Of a stretch of 64,000 bases of DNA, positions 45,739-56,406 are shown in pieces. The notes beneath the pieces were generated by a model that was given only the letters and a program-made list of their open reading frames with translations, was not told the origin of the DNA and ran no database searches. Each line of letters starts with the position of its first letter. Within the stretch, counting starts at the first letter, position 1. Source of the DNA: Zizania palustris (lineage: Eukaryota; Streptophyta; Magnoliopsida; Poales; Poaceae); assembly GCA_019279435.1 (NCBI GenBank), contig JAAALK010000288.1, forward strand, positions 53,743,624 to 53,807,623. The letters are read 5' to 3'. A program made the translations under genes and the position numbers.

Positions 45739-46696
45739 TCAGCTGCAAATTCTCCCAACAGCCGCGCACTCCTTGGTGACGCAGGTAGCGCGGCTGGGCT
45801 GCACCTGGCACGTGACTGTCGTGATCTCCGGCGCGTTCGGCGCTGTCGGCGGCGGCGGGGGGTGTGGCTGCGGGCCGTGCGGCACGCCCGGGTGCGGAGC
45901 AGCATGGCTGACAAAGTAGCCGCCGGCGCCGCCGGGGTGCTGCACCCCCAGCTTCTGCGTCTGCAGGGCCGTGACGTACACGACGAAGCCGATGACGACG
46001 GTGATGAGCCCCAGGATCCCCGCTGCCGCGAATATGCCCGGGCGCACACGGTGGCACACCGGCCGTGGCTTCCGCCAGTCGTTGACGTGGCCGGACTCCA
46101 CCCCGATCCCGATCATGAGCAGCATCTCCGCGAGCCCGAAGCAGATCCTGAGACCCAGCCGTCGCAACTAGCGTTAGAAGTTAGAACCAAATCAACATGG
46201 TGTCATCAATGGCGGACCGTACTCCGTGCCAGTACTCGTCAATATACCAGGTGACGAAGAAGAGGCAGAAGGTATGCCAAGTGAGCGTGGCGGGGTCGGC
46301 GGGCACGCGGGGATGTCCCTCGGCTACTGCGGCGAGCCCCACCGCGGACGAGTCCGGCGCGGCGACGGCGAGCAGCATGTAGGCGTGCTCGGCGAACATG
46401 GCGACTGCGAGCAGCAGGAACGCGGTGATGGCGAAAGCGAGCGCGGCGCGGCCGCTGGAGTTGTAGAAGCAGACGTCCACCTGCCCCTGGCCGGCGCCGC
46501 CGACGCTCATGAGGTAGTACGATACCTCGGACCGCGACCCCTCCGCAGCGAGGCAGAGGATGAACCCAACGATGCCACACAGCACGGACAGCGCCACGAG
46601 TGCCACGGTCGCCCTCCCGCTAGTCCGCGCCGCCCGTCGGTCCTGCGCCTTGCGCAGCGACAGGTCGTCGTGCGTTACCGCCGGCATCGCCTGCAT
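45739..46696 (-). CDS. DUF1218-type four-helix membrane protein, two exons
   Basis: Exon 1 46696-46248, intron 46148-46247 (100 bp, donor TG|GTATATT, acceptor CTCAG|GATC), exon 2 46147-45739: 285 residues. I chose this splice because it rebuilds an uninterrupted membrane helix (FVTW|ICFGLAEMLLMIG); a 55 bp alternative (46168-46222) would insert polar residues. Four hydrophobic segments: about residues 28-48, 85-108, 140-165 and 190-212. There is a conserved-looking Cys/Tyr pair in the first loop (DVCFYNSSG) and a Pro-rich, His/Gly-rich C-terminal tail (PHPPPPPTAP). DUF1218 proteins of plants are linked to secondary-wall lignin and leaf symmetry in Arabidopsis; the role of this one is not known. 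It converges with importin alpha. Confidence 0.75.
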
Positions 46697-46808
46697 CTAA
46701 ACTAAACCCAAGCTAATCTTATCAGCCGCGCGCGGAGCTATCCAAGGCAAGGTAATTAAGGATCTCGACCGCCTGCGGAATGGGTGGCTCTAGCCACGCT
46801 TTCAGCGG

Positions 46809-46816
46809 TATATAAA
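46809..46816 (-). promoter_or_regulatory. Candidate TATA box of the DUF1218-type gene
   Basis: Minus strand TTTATATA/TATATA about 115 bp upstream of the ATG at 46696. Putative. Confidence 0.45.
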
Positions 46817-46819
46817 GCG

Positions 46820-47890
46820 ACGTGACGTCGAGGGCGAACGAGTGTCATCGGAGACGGAAGGGAGAATATGTGGTTGCACCGGTGGGAGAGGAAGGAATTG
46901 GAGGAGAGGCGGCCGGCGCCCAGCGGCACAAGGCAGGCAGCACGGGAGGAATCGACGCCCGCGCCGTGGGTTGAGGAGACATTCATATTCGGTTACTTTT
47001 GGGCCGGGAAAAGCGATTCGCGCTTCGGGCGCCAACGGGGCAGAGAGTAACACCACGTGGGAAAAGGTTTGAGTTGGCATCGAGTTAAACTGACGCGCAC
47101 GTAGACGTAGCAGCACGGTAGCATGCGAATTTTCACGCTATATTGTGTGAAGATCTGTGTATTTGAATATATGTTTAAGTTTAAATTTATGCTAACAGTT
47201 TATATGTTAGTGTAGGTTAGCATCAGATCAAACAGAGCTTGGTTCGAAACTTATGGATGCTTATGTTTACTGGTTAATAAAATTTATTTTATCTCATAAA
47301 TATTGCTACTACTTTTATTTCTACTTTTTTTTTGGAAAATTAGAAAATTGTAAGATTAAATTCTGAACTAAATAAACCATGACAACCGCATAAACTAGCA
47401 TAAACGAATCTAACGTTCCGATTAACAAAAACAACATAATCATGATGTTATAAAACATGATTACAAACATTAGTAGATCACATCACATGCGCTGTATGGC
47501 AGCAGACGAGAAATCCGCGACTAGTGCATAATTGCTTCTATTGGTGTCAGATCGTAGTACCCGATGACAACTAACGATCGACGTAGACAGAAGGTGTGCT
47601 ATGTTGATAGACGTGAGCAGTCGTGCAAAGTTTTTCCCCAAAACCTTTTTTACCCTTTCCTGGTGTAGGATTATAAGAGCGAAATGTTCTAAAGATTTGC
47701 TCTCCCGTTTGCCGTTGCACGTCGACGCGTGGGACAAAGAAGGCTATGGTGGCAGCGTAGCATAGATAAGAGACCAAACATAGCGTAGGTTGATCTGTTC
47801 TGATCTTATCTGCTAGAGGTTGGTTAGACAAGTATTTATATGGGAGCCGTCATAATCTCATGTCGCGATCATGATGTAAACCGATTCGAT
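46820..47890. other. Intergenic, nothing recognised
   Basis: GC-rich near the gene, then AT-rich. Open frames are unsupported and match nothing I recognise. Confidence 0.4.
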
Positions 47891-47899
47891 TTCCATACC

Positions 47900-48609
47900 C
47901 TGACAAACTAATTTATCAAAAATCAGAACGACAAAAGGAGTCTGCATCCCCATAAGGCGAGGATATGAATTTTGACAGACCATTCACACAAGTGCGTGCC
48001 CACACCATTCACTCCAATCTAGCCTGTTCCTGAGCTTGAGCCCAACTTGGCCCGACAAGGCGAGGTGAGCGAGCACACGCACGTGAAGTTCTCTTTCTCT
48101 CCCCCTATACACATAGCTTAGTGGGATTGAGAAGTTGGTAATACTCCACGTAAACTAGTAATATGGGACTAAAGGATTCCACCATTCACTTGCATGACAT
48201 GAGCCTTTGCGATTTATTTGGATTTTTTGAAATATTAAAGTGGGCCTAGGCAAAATTACAACAATCCGTCACAAGATCTCAAATGCCAATTTAGATATTT
48301 TCTTATTTCTTACTACTGTTTGAAATATTAGCGTTTTAGTGAGGACTGTTAAGTTGAACTCTCACCTAGAGCTTCAAGCTATACTCATCCACAACTTAAA
48401 CAATGGACTATGCCTTCAATTGCAAATTTTGTGCAAACAACTTTCACTCAAAGTCATAACTAATACCTAGCTGCTAGTAGCCTACCCTACAAGTGGAGCA
48501 TATGCGTCATACTCCCTAGTATCTTCATGAGCTTATTACAGATCACCCAAGTATTATAGACTACGACGTTAATAGTCAAGCTCATATAGGTGGATTCTTT
48601 CAAGAATGC
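47900..48609 (-). mobile_element. Old copia relic, 3' LTR and UTR side
   Basis: Reverse complement has a copia-LTR-like start (TTGTAATTTTGCCTAGG at about 48265) with CCCACTTTAATATTTC following, then UTR-like DNA up to the insertion point. Orientation and order agree with the RT/RNase H relic at 54270-55020, so both belong to one old element split by the 48610-54110 insertion. The left LTR boundary is not defined. Confidence 0.45.
48605..48609. other. Target-site duplication (left) of Tat-like element
   Basis: AATGC, repeated at 54111-54115. Confidence 0.9.
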
Positions 48610-49104
48610 TGTTGGGGGAAAATATCTCATCTTCGGGGTTATTGCCGCAACAGCATGACAGCAGATAGTGGATTCGAAGGTTTCCAGACGTCCATCTTCG
48701 AAGATACCCTGAGTCAAGCTCGAAGTACGAAGATAGACATTGGTTCGGAGTACATCTTCGAACTAAGGTTCTGCGAGATCTTTATTGCCAGCTAAGATGG
48801 AAGATTTATCTTTTATATCATTAGATTAGTCTTTTACTATTTTAGCCCTATCAAGGGCACCGAATAGTTTCCACTATGTCGGTTGTAATGGAGGGGTAAA
48901 TAGGTCTTTTCCTTAATATTTGGGCCTATAAATACCCTCCATTTCACCCTGTAATAGGGACCGAATACAAGTTATTCAATACACACATTCAAACTATTCT
49001 AAGTTATTATCCTTTTGGAGGCTTAGAACAGTTCACTTCGCAAACACTTCGTTTGTTAGTTTCTAATCTACAGAAACCTGTTAGCGTAATCTTTTACGCC
49101 AACA
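48610..49104 (+). repeat. 5' LTR of Tat-like element
   Basis: 495 bp, TGTTGGGGG to GCCAACA. TATA box TATAAATA at 48927-48934. Confidence 0.95.
48927..48934 (+). promoter_or_regulatory. TATA box in LTR
   Basis: TATAAATA, also at 53933-53940 in the other LTR. Likely drives the sense genomic RNA. Confidence 0.5.
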
Positions 49105-49106
49105 GT

Positions 49107-49125
49107 TGGCGCCAGTTCGTGGGGA
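49107..49125 (+). other. Primer binding site of Tat-like element
   Basis: TGGCGCCAGTTCGTGGGGA, two bases past the LTR; differs from the family-2 site at 10917. Confidence 0.6.
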
Positions 49126-49167
49126 ACCTAGTCCGAAAAATTTCGTTCTCTACCAACTTCTTACATC

Positions 49168-51240
49168 ATGCCTCCTAAGCGGAGCGCACCCCGCAATCCC
49201 GTTCGGAGATCTTCTCGGATCTCCGGAGAGATACCATTTGACACGGTTGAAGTCGGAGGGCCTTCGACATTCCCTCCGCAAACTCCGGAAGGGGCTTCTA
49301 TCCCTCGAACATACGAAGCTTCTCCGCCAACCCCTTCCATACTTCGACCACCCGGAGTCCCTCCTCCACCTTCCATCCCAATTCGAACTGATCCTACTAG
49401 TTCTCAAGACCCGGAAGATCCTTCCGGAGGAGATGAAGACAATCTTGGAGATATGGCCACTCAAATGGCCAACCTTCAAGCTGAGGTAGCAAGGTGGCGA
49501 CAGGAAGCTGCGAACAGGCTTCGCTCTCAAGCCATCCCAACTATCCCAGAAGTGCCCGAAGACGACGATCTCGATTATCCGAAGCCCCGAGAACGCCTCC
49601 TTCGATAATGAATCTCCACTGCATCCTGAGCTGCAGAAAGTTCGCTTTGATCCAAAGTTCAAAACTTCGAAGCTCTGTAAGTATGCCGGAGATGAAGATC
49701 ACGGAGAGTTCGTTCGTTCTTATGCCCTAGCAATTGAAGCTAGCGGAGGAGTTCGAGACACCATGGCGAAGTGCTTCCCCTTAGCTCTTCAAGGAGTGGC
49801 ATTAAGGTGGTTCTGGTCCTTGAAGCCAGGATCAATTAATTCATGGTCGCAGCTGAAGAAGAAGTTTATAAGCAATTTTCAAGGCACCTTCGTGCCTCCC
49901 ATGTCAACAGGAAGCCTTTTCCAGGTGAAACAGCTCCCCGGAGAGACATTGAGGCAATATTTTAAGCGCTTCGCTCATACGAAGTCGCAAATTCGGGGGT
50001 TGTCTGCATCTTCGGTAGTTGATGCAGCTCGGGAAGGCGTCACTCATCAAGGCCTCCTAGATAAGCTTCATCGGAAAAAGCATCTCCTCGGTCTCTCAGT
50101 TGATGTCATACTTCGAGGAGTATGCGAGGTCAGAAGAGGGTTGGCTTCGAAGAACTGCCGCTACTTCGTCCATATTGCAAGAAGTTAAAGTAGAAGTGAA
50201 ACCTTCGGCACAGCCGCAAGAACCAGTCTTCGAAGTTCAACATGATCGGAGAAGAGGGCAAAAGCACCCTCGTTCTGAAGTCATGAATATTGCACCCCCA
50301 CAGAAGTTTACACAAGAGCTCCACAGTCTTCGGGGAACAAGGCCAGCGGCTGGAGGCCGCCAGGGAAAACGGCTGGCAAGGGCCAGACCCTTTTCTGCTG
50401 CATCCATGGAGAAAATCGAAGCCATGCAACTGATACTTGCAAGGCTATACTTACCCTAAGGGGAGAGTACCTAGAAAGAACTTCGGGTCGAGGTACTACC
50501 GACCGAGTTCCAGCTGCAACGCGCCCCGAGCCGGTCCAGGCTGTGGCGCGGATAGAAAACTTTGATGCTGCAAGACACCCTCCAGTGGCCAATGTTATGC
50601 CACCTCCGAAGCAAGAGGAAGGCCAAGACCGAGGGAAAAGAGTAGTCCTCCCCTTCTCCGGAGGAGGTACCCTCGGAAGCATGTCGAAGAGACAGCGAAG
50701 AGACTACGTCAGAGAAGTAGGCCATATTGGGACTTCGTCGTCTGCAGCCGCAATGCCGGAGTGGTCTCATGTGCCGATATCCTTTTCTGCGGAGGATGCA
50801 GCTGGCATTAAGTTCCCGCATGCAGATCCACTTGTTATCACTGCTGATATTGCGGGCACTGAAGTTCGAAGGGTGCTGATTGACGGAGGTAGTTCAGGCA
50901 GATATCATTTTTGTTCAAGCCTTCGATCAATTGTGCATCTCCAGGAAGCATCTCCTTCCAGCAGCTCGTCCTTTGCAAGGCTTCGCAGGACCTCCGCTTG
51001 ATGCACTTGGCCAAATAGGCCTGGAAGTTACCTTCGGAGAAGGTTTGTTGGCTCGAACTGAGGAAGTATCTTCGATGTTGTAGATGCCCCGTATGCTTAC
51101 AACGTCATCTTCGGAAGAGGCATGCTAAATCCAGTTCGGAGCTGTGGCGCATCACAATTATTTGTGCATGAAGATGCCCACACAAGCAGGAGTCCTTACT
51201 GTCTTCGAAGATCAAGCTATTGCTGGGAGAGCGGAATATG
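49168..51240 (+). pseudogene. Tat-like gag and partial protease, frameshifted
   Basis: ATG 49168 (MPPKRSAPRNP), Pro/Ser-rich start, short coiled coil (ANLQAEVARWRQEA). A frameshift near 49600, then the gag core: FVRSYALAIEASG, MAKCFPLALQGVALRWFWSL, QLKKKFISNFQ, GETLRQYFKRF (49763-50100). More frame changes near 50100 and 50450. The protease segment has ADIAGTEVRRVLIDGGSS at about 50840-50900, the D-x-G active-site area of Tat proteases; after a frameshift its C-terminal part runs to about 51170. It then ends against the antisense gene. No zinc knuckle recognised. Confidence 0.75.
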
Positions 51241-51244
51241 CCAT

Positions 51245-53160
51245 GGCCCCCCTTTAGTAGATTGACTCTCGTCTGTTGATTCAGACGGAGTTGATCCTAG
51301 AGCAGGGAGGGGTTCTATATTCCTTTTACCCCTTCCAGGCCCCTTTTGAGCGACTTCCGGGTTCGGCTCTGAAGTTGTCGAAGGCCCTTGAATTGGATCT
51401 TCGCGACGTACTTCTTCCACGGAAGAGGGTTATGCAAAAGCAAAGGTATTATACACTGTATAATGTTGTAGAAAAGAACAAGAAAATTATATGAAGTTTA
51501 CCTTCAACATTCTGGTGGTGAGCGAGCATCGGACTGCTCGGAGGATCGAAGGTAAGGTCTTCGTCTGAATCCAGAGTCAAAACTTCAACTGCCGGAGTAT
51601 CTTCTTGAGCAGTCCTTCTTCATCCAAGACCGAAGTCACAGCAACTTCGACTTCACTTTCAGTCGTAGGGGCTTCGATTTGCTCTTCCCCTTGAGGCAAA
51701 TCCTCTTGAGCATTCGGAGTTCTCGTTTCTTCTAGGTTAGCCTGAGACTCCAGCGTACCTACAGCATCTTCGATATGAATATCTGTTTGAGCTGCATCTT
51801 CATCAATCAACCTCACTAATAGTTTACCTTCATCCTCTTTAGAACGGAGGTTGAGGCTATTGGGCTCGGAGGTGCAGGTTTTCTTGGTTTCTTAGCCACC
51901 TTTTTAATTGGAGTCTTTGCGGAGCTCGAAGCCCCAGCTTCGGCTTTCCTCTTCTTGGGTCCTTTCTCCGAAGGCACCCAATCCATCAAAGGGGGCGGAG
52001 TGATTCCCAGCATCCCCCACACTCTGTTAAATCTTTCCCAACTCCCGACCAACTTGATTCTCCATTCTATTTCTGTAGGAGTTGGGGCGCCCAAAATCTT
52101 CTCCGAAGCCCTTATGATTTGTTCCGAAGTAACAGGGGCTGAAGAAGCTAAAAAAGAAAAATAAATTAAGTTAGTTTTTCTTCGAATGAATATGTATAAT
52201 ACATGCTTGTCTTCGAAGTTACCTGCAGGGCTCGAAGTCAAGGTAATCTTCCGGAGACCGCCTTCCGAATCCTCTTCGTAGATGATAGGCCAGTTGGCCA
52301 TCAGTGGAGAAATTTGTAACCCGAGGAACTCTTCAGCTAAGTCTCGCATACTTAACCTCCGACTGATCCGCTGAAGTAGGTTGAGGCGACCTTCGAGCTG
52401 ACCTTGGCCGGGATGCACTAAGGCTTCCTTCCGGAATTGGATCTCTTTCAAAGGTCCGACCAGAGGATTGCTCGCCCCAACTTCGGCATAGAACCACCTC
52501 ATAACCCAGTCAGTGTACCATCTTGCATTGATGGCCTTAGCAGGGAATTGCAGGGCATATTCGCCCCGAAGCCTAAAATTAATGCTTCCGAAGGATACCA
52601 CTACTTTTTCACCTCCGGGACCTACGAAGGTCTTCGGCTGACATGAAGCTCTATGTAGCGCAACGAAGATCTCTGCTCTCCCCTCACAGCCTTCAGCTCT
52701 CAGCGCCCATTCGAAGATAGCTAGCCGTGCTACTGCGTTCGGAGATAATTGAGGGAGGGTGACATGGAATAAGTCAAGTACCTCCGCCAAGAAGTCCACT
52801 GCGGGAAGGCCCAGGCCGAGCTTCGAAGAAGGCTTCAAAGACAACCACTTCTCCGGGCCTTGGTGACGGAATGAGTTCTTTTCCGGGCTTGCGAATCATC
52901 ACTCCGGTACTGATCTTTCCTTCTACTGCAATTGCTAGCGATTCCCTCTTGCAGGTAGAAGATCCCAGTTGGAAAGACTGGTCCAGATACTTCGTTGAGG
53001 GCGGGCAGAGACTTTGATCATCGATGTTTTGGGGATTTCTCCCTCCTGCCGCCATGGATGTTGCTGCAGATGCCGGAGGCGCTGTCGCCAATGTCGCAGC
53101 CGCAGCCGCTTGCTGCCGAGCCAAGGCCGACGGGGCTCCAGAACCTTTGGTCTTCACCAT
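51245..53160 (-). pseudogene. Antisense gene (aORF) of Tat-like element, 3' truncated
   Basis: ATG 53160 (MVKTKGSGAPSAL), same protein as the gene at 73. Exon 1 53160-52223 with one 1 bp insertion near 52825; exon 2 52147-51502; both splice junctions identical in place to the copy at 73 (CTGCAG|GTAAC and TTTTTAG|CTTCTTC; GTTGAAG|GTAAAC). Exon 3 follows without a clear acceptor and stops at about 51245. The coiled-coil exons 4-5 are missing. Domain EAFFEA...LGLPAVDF as in Transposase_28. Promoter candidate at 53281. Confidence 0.7.
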
Positions 53161-53280
53161 TGCAGCCGCTGGGTTGCTTTGGAGGAAATGAAGGCTAGGG
53201 CTCAAAGAACTCAAAGGGCTCAAAAGGTTTTTGATTGCGAGAAAGCAGTGAAAAGGTAACCGGGTAAGTTCCAGGCCATC

Positions 53281-53288
53281 TATTTATA
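53281..53288 (-). promoter_or_regulatory. TATA box of the antisense gene
   Basis: Minus-strand TATAAATA, 121 bp upstream of the aORF ATG, outside the LTR. Its counterpart in family 2 is at 9679-9686. Confidence 0.5.
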
Positions 53289-53615
53289 GCCTAAACTTTA
53301 CATTTTTACTGTTAGTGCATGCAGTTTCGCATTCCTGCCCGTTACTTTTCTCTGAAATTAACGCTTTTACGGTTTCCGTTAGGAACAGAAAGCTAACGGC
53401 TATTTCCTCTAAGTCTAAAAGACTTTCGCGTTTCCTGAATTGGTTCTAAGATACTTCGAAACATAATTATCTTAAGACTGATTCGGAGTTTATATCTTCG
53501 TACATTTCGAAGATGAATTGAAATCTAATAACCCCTATGTCTGGTTATTTTTTCCTTCCGTATACTGCTCTCCTAACATTACAGGTTAAACGGAGAAGCG
53601 TATTCGAGGGGCTAC

Positions 53616-54110
53616 TGTTGGGGGAAAATATCTCATCTTCGGGGTTATTGCCGCAACAGCATGACAACAGATAGTGGATTCGAAGGTTTCCAGACGTCCA
53701 TCTTCGAAGATACCCTGAGTCAAGCTCGAAGTACGAAGATAGGCATTGGTTCGGAGTACATCTTCGAACTAAGGTTCTGCGAGATCTTTATTGCCAGCTA
53801 AGATGGAAAATTTATCTTTTATATCATTAGATTAGTCTTTTACTATTTTAGCCCTATCAAGGGTACCGAATAGTTTCCACTATGTCGGTTGTAATGGAGG
53901 GGTAAATAGGTCTTTTCCTTAATATTTGGGCCTATAAATACCCTCCATTTCACCCTGTAATAGGGACCGAATACAAGTTATTCAATACACACATTCAAAC
54001 TATTCTAAGTTATTATCCTTTTGGAGGCTTAGAACAGTTCACTTCGCAAACACTTCGTTTGTTAGTTTCTAATCTACAGAAACATGTTAGTGTAATCTTT
54101 TACGCCAACA
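53616..54110 (+). repeat. 3' LTR of Tat-like element
   Basis: 495 bp, six substitutions from 48610-49104 and no indel. Confidence 0.95.
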
Positions 54111-54269
54111 AATGCTTTATAAGACAATATCTTTGCTAATTAAAGCCAACACAATACATTAAGGCATGAAGCCAACCTGCTTTATAATATTTAAGAGTAT
54201 TGCATCTTTATTTAGAGAGGGATAGTAATTACTCTCCTTAGTTAACCAATAGATTGTTTTCCTTAAGTT

Positions 54270-55020
54270 CTAATTCATGGGATCTCCAATCACATAAATT
54301 AGGGTACCACTACGACAACTCATATGAGTCACATACCCATATCTCTCAATACATTTTCTATCACATTCCGTGACAGTCTTTTTTGTAAAGGCATCTACCA
54401 GGTTTTTATCTGTTCGAATATAAGTCACACTTATTACTCTAGAGTTTCTCAACTTCCTGACATACTTCAATTGTCTTTTATCATGTCGTGATGATTTCAT
54501 ATATTACCCTTAGCACTATTCACCTTGACTATTACAGTTCATAAGAATTGCCAACATTAGTTTTTTAACCAAAGGCAAGTCCATCAATAGCTCATGCTGC
54601 CACCCTACCTCAGTAGTTGTTATGTTAGAGTAGTGAGTTCCGCTTCCATGATTGATCAAGTAAAAATAGTCTGCTAGCAAGTCCTCCATGATATTACACC
54701 ACCTCTAAGGATAAAAATATACACTGTCGTGGCATAAACCTCATCAACATCAGAAATCTACTTCAAATCACTATATTCCTTAGGCACAACGGGGTTTCTA
54801 GAATAGTGAATCCCATTCAAAATAGCACATAACCATTTCAAGTGCATGCTAGTGATCACTACCCGAGTTAGGCATGAACCCACTCAATTTGATCACAACA
54901 AAAGATATGTTGGGTCTCATTGTGATAGCTAAGTACATGAGTGAATTGATTATCTATGAGTATCTTAGTTGGTCTTTGGTAATTTTCTTATTCTTTCGAA
55001 GTATCACACTAAGATCATAA
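54270..55020 (-). pseudogene. Decayed copia RT/RNase H relic
   Basis: The minus strand from about 55000 shows RPNISFVVIKLSGFMPN-like RT/RNase H linker sequence with many stops, and 54500-54270 gives the copia C-terminus (LRNSRVISVTYIRTDKNLVDAFTK). It is the older element into which 48610-54110 inserted. Confidence 0.7.
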
Positions 55021-55068
55021 GGTATTAGAGAATGTTTGCTGTCTTTATAGCCGAAAAAGCTGAAGACC

Positions 55069-56367
55069 TATTGATAGCAAAAATGGCATCAATGGTTAAG
55101 ACTGTCAAAATATCAATTTTGGTAATTTGGGCCGAAAATACACATGTCCCGGGTCAGGCCGAAGCCCTACAGGGCCGAAGGACCATTGGGCTATGGGCTC
55201 CGGCAGCTTCCAGTTAGCCCACGGCCTTCGGCCCGAGGAGCAGGCTTCGACGGGCTTGGCCGAAGGCCCACTTCGGGCAGAGATAGAGTTGGACCCGATT
55301 TTGGCTAAGTGTTTATCTTTATCAAGCCGAGTTATAGCAGATTAGATTAGAGGTCTAGCCCCTATAAATATAGAGGCGAATCCTGTTCAGAAGCCCCCCC
55401 AACAAAATCAGCCACAAAGCCCTAGCTTTGAATCACATTTACTTTATCTTTACTTTTCTGTACTCTTCGTGGGTTTGCCTGGAAGCCCTCCGACGGCCAC
55501 TTCGAAACAGTGGTAATCCTTGTTACTTAGCTTGTGAAGTATCCATTAATCTACGTAATAGATTGCTATCGCCTTGTTACTTCACCTGTGAAGTATCCAA
55601 TAATCTACGTAATAGATTGCTATCACCTTGTTACTTGCCTATGAAGTATCCGCTAATCTACGTAACAACTGCTACCTTCGCTCACTAGTGCAACACTTAG
55701 CAGAATTCGGTCCTCAAGCCGATTTGGTACTTCGAATCTACTCTGTTGTAGGTTTCCACGTTCGGAGCTAGTTCGTCGGAGGTGTCCGGAGCTGAGAGAT
55801 TGGTTTCGGAGGTTGTCAGAACACCCTTCGGCGAGACTGTTGCTTCGACCACACCGCTTTGTCAGCAGACTTCGTCACGATAGGCTTCGCCATGCTCATA
55901 CTCCGCTCCGTACGAGGTCACAGTTCGTGCATTGCACCTGAGTCATTATTCTGTATCTTACTATATCAGAGACTTCACACCAAACCCCGCTGTTCGGAGG
56001 TGATTGTCGCGTCTAGACCCGTTCGGAGTTTGTCTTCGGCCAGGTCGGTCTGAACGCCGAAGGTACCCTTCGGTAGGACACTTCGCATCAGATGCCGAAG
56101 TTACACTTCGGCGACCCCCTTCGCACCATACTTTGAAGCAGATAGGCTCTAGCCGTTTGTTAATTTATTTTGTTTGATATATTTCTTTCGGCTAATTGGA
56201 TTATTTTGTGTGATCTGATTGCCTGGCGACTCCACCCCCCTTACCACGGCTAAGGGTAGTCAGAATGCAACGTCGGTGCTGTGTTACGCTTAAGCTTGTC
56301 CCTAAGTATCCGCACACTTTTGGATCGTCAAACTGACCCAAGTGCGGGGCACGTTTTCGTGTCAACA
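55069..56367 (+). repeat. LTR 1 of gypsy-like gag family
   Basis: About 1,299 bp, TATTGATAGC (start mutated from TGTTGATAGC) to GTGTCAACA. TATA box 55363-55370. Contains three tandem copies of a 54 bp unit (55521-55677). Confidence 0.8.
55521..55677 (+). repeat. 54 bp tandem repeat, three copies, in LTR 1
   Basis: Unit begins TGTTACTTAGCTTGTGAAGT; starts at 55521, 55575 and 55629. LTR 2 has only two copies (59121-59224). Confidence 0.9.
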
Positions 56368-56374
56368 CACTTTT

Positions 56375-56392
56375 TGGCGACTCCACTAGGGA
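56375..56392 (+). other. Primer-site-like sequence after LTR 1
   Basis: TGGCGACTCCACTAGGGA, eight bases after the LTR; same place as 59948 after LTR 2. tRNA not assigned. Confidence 0.45.
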
Positions 56393-56406
56393 GAAGCTAC
56401 GCCAAC

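Larger units (their letters stand above)
48610..54110 (+). mobile_element. Complete non-autonomous Tat-like element (sense gag-protease, antisense aORF)
   Basis: 5,501 bp, identical-length 495 bp LTRs and a perfect 5 bp duplication AATGC (48605-48609, 54111-54115). Primer-site-like TGGCGCCAGTTCGTGGGGA follows the left LTR, GAGGGGCTAC precedes the right. Sense gag with a protease start occupies 49168 to about 51240; a 3'-truncated aORF runs antisense from 53160 to about 51240. No RT, RNase H or integrase. LTRs differ at six positions, so insertion is fairly recent. Confidence 0.92.

Noticed and set aside
45624..46254. Plus-strand and other-frame ORFs over the DUF1218-type gene
   Set aside because: Shadows of a GC-rich coding region; only the minus-strand frame gives membrane helices and sensible splicing.
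46820..47830. Short ORFs in the intergenic region
   Set aside because: No domain, no splice support, no conserved features.
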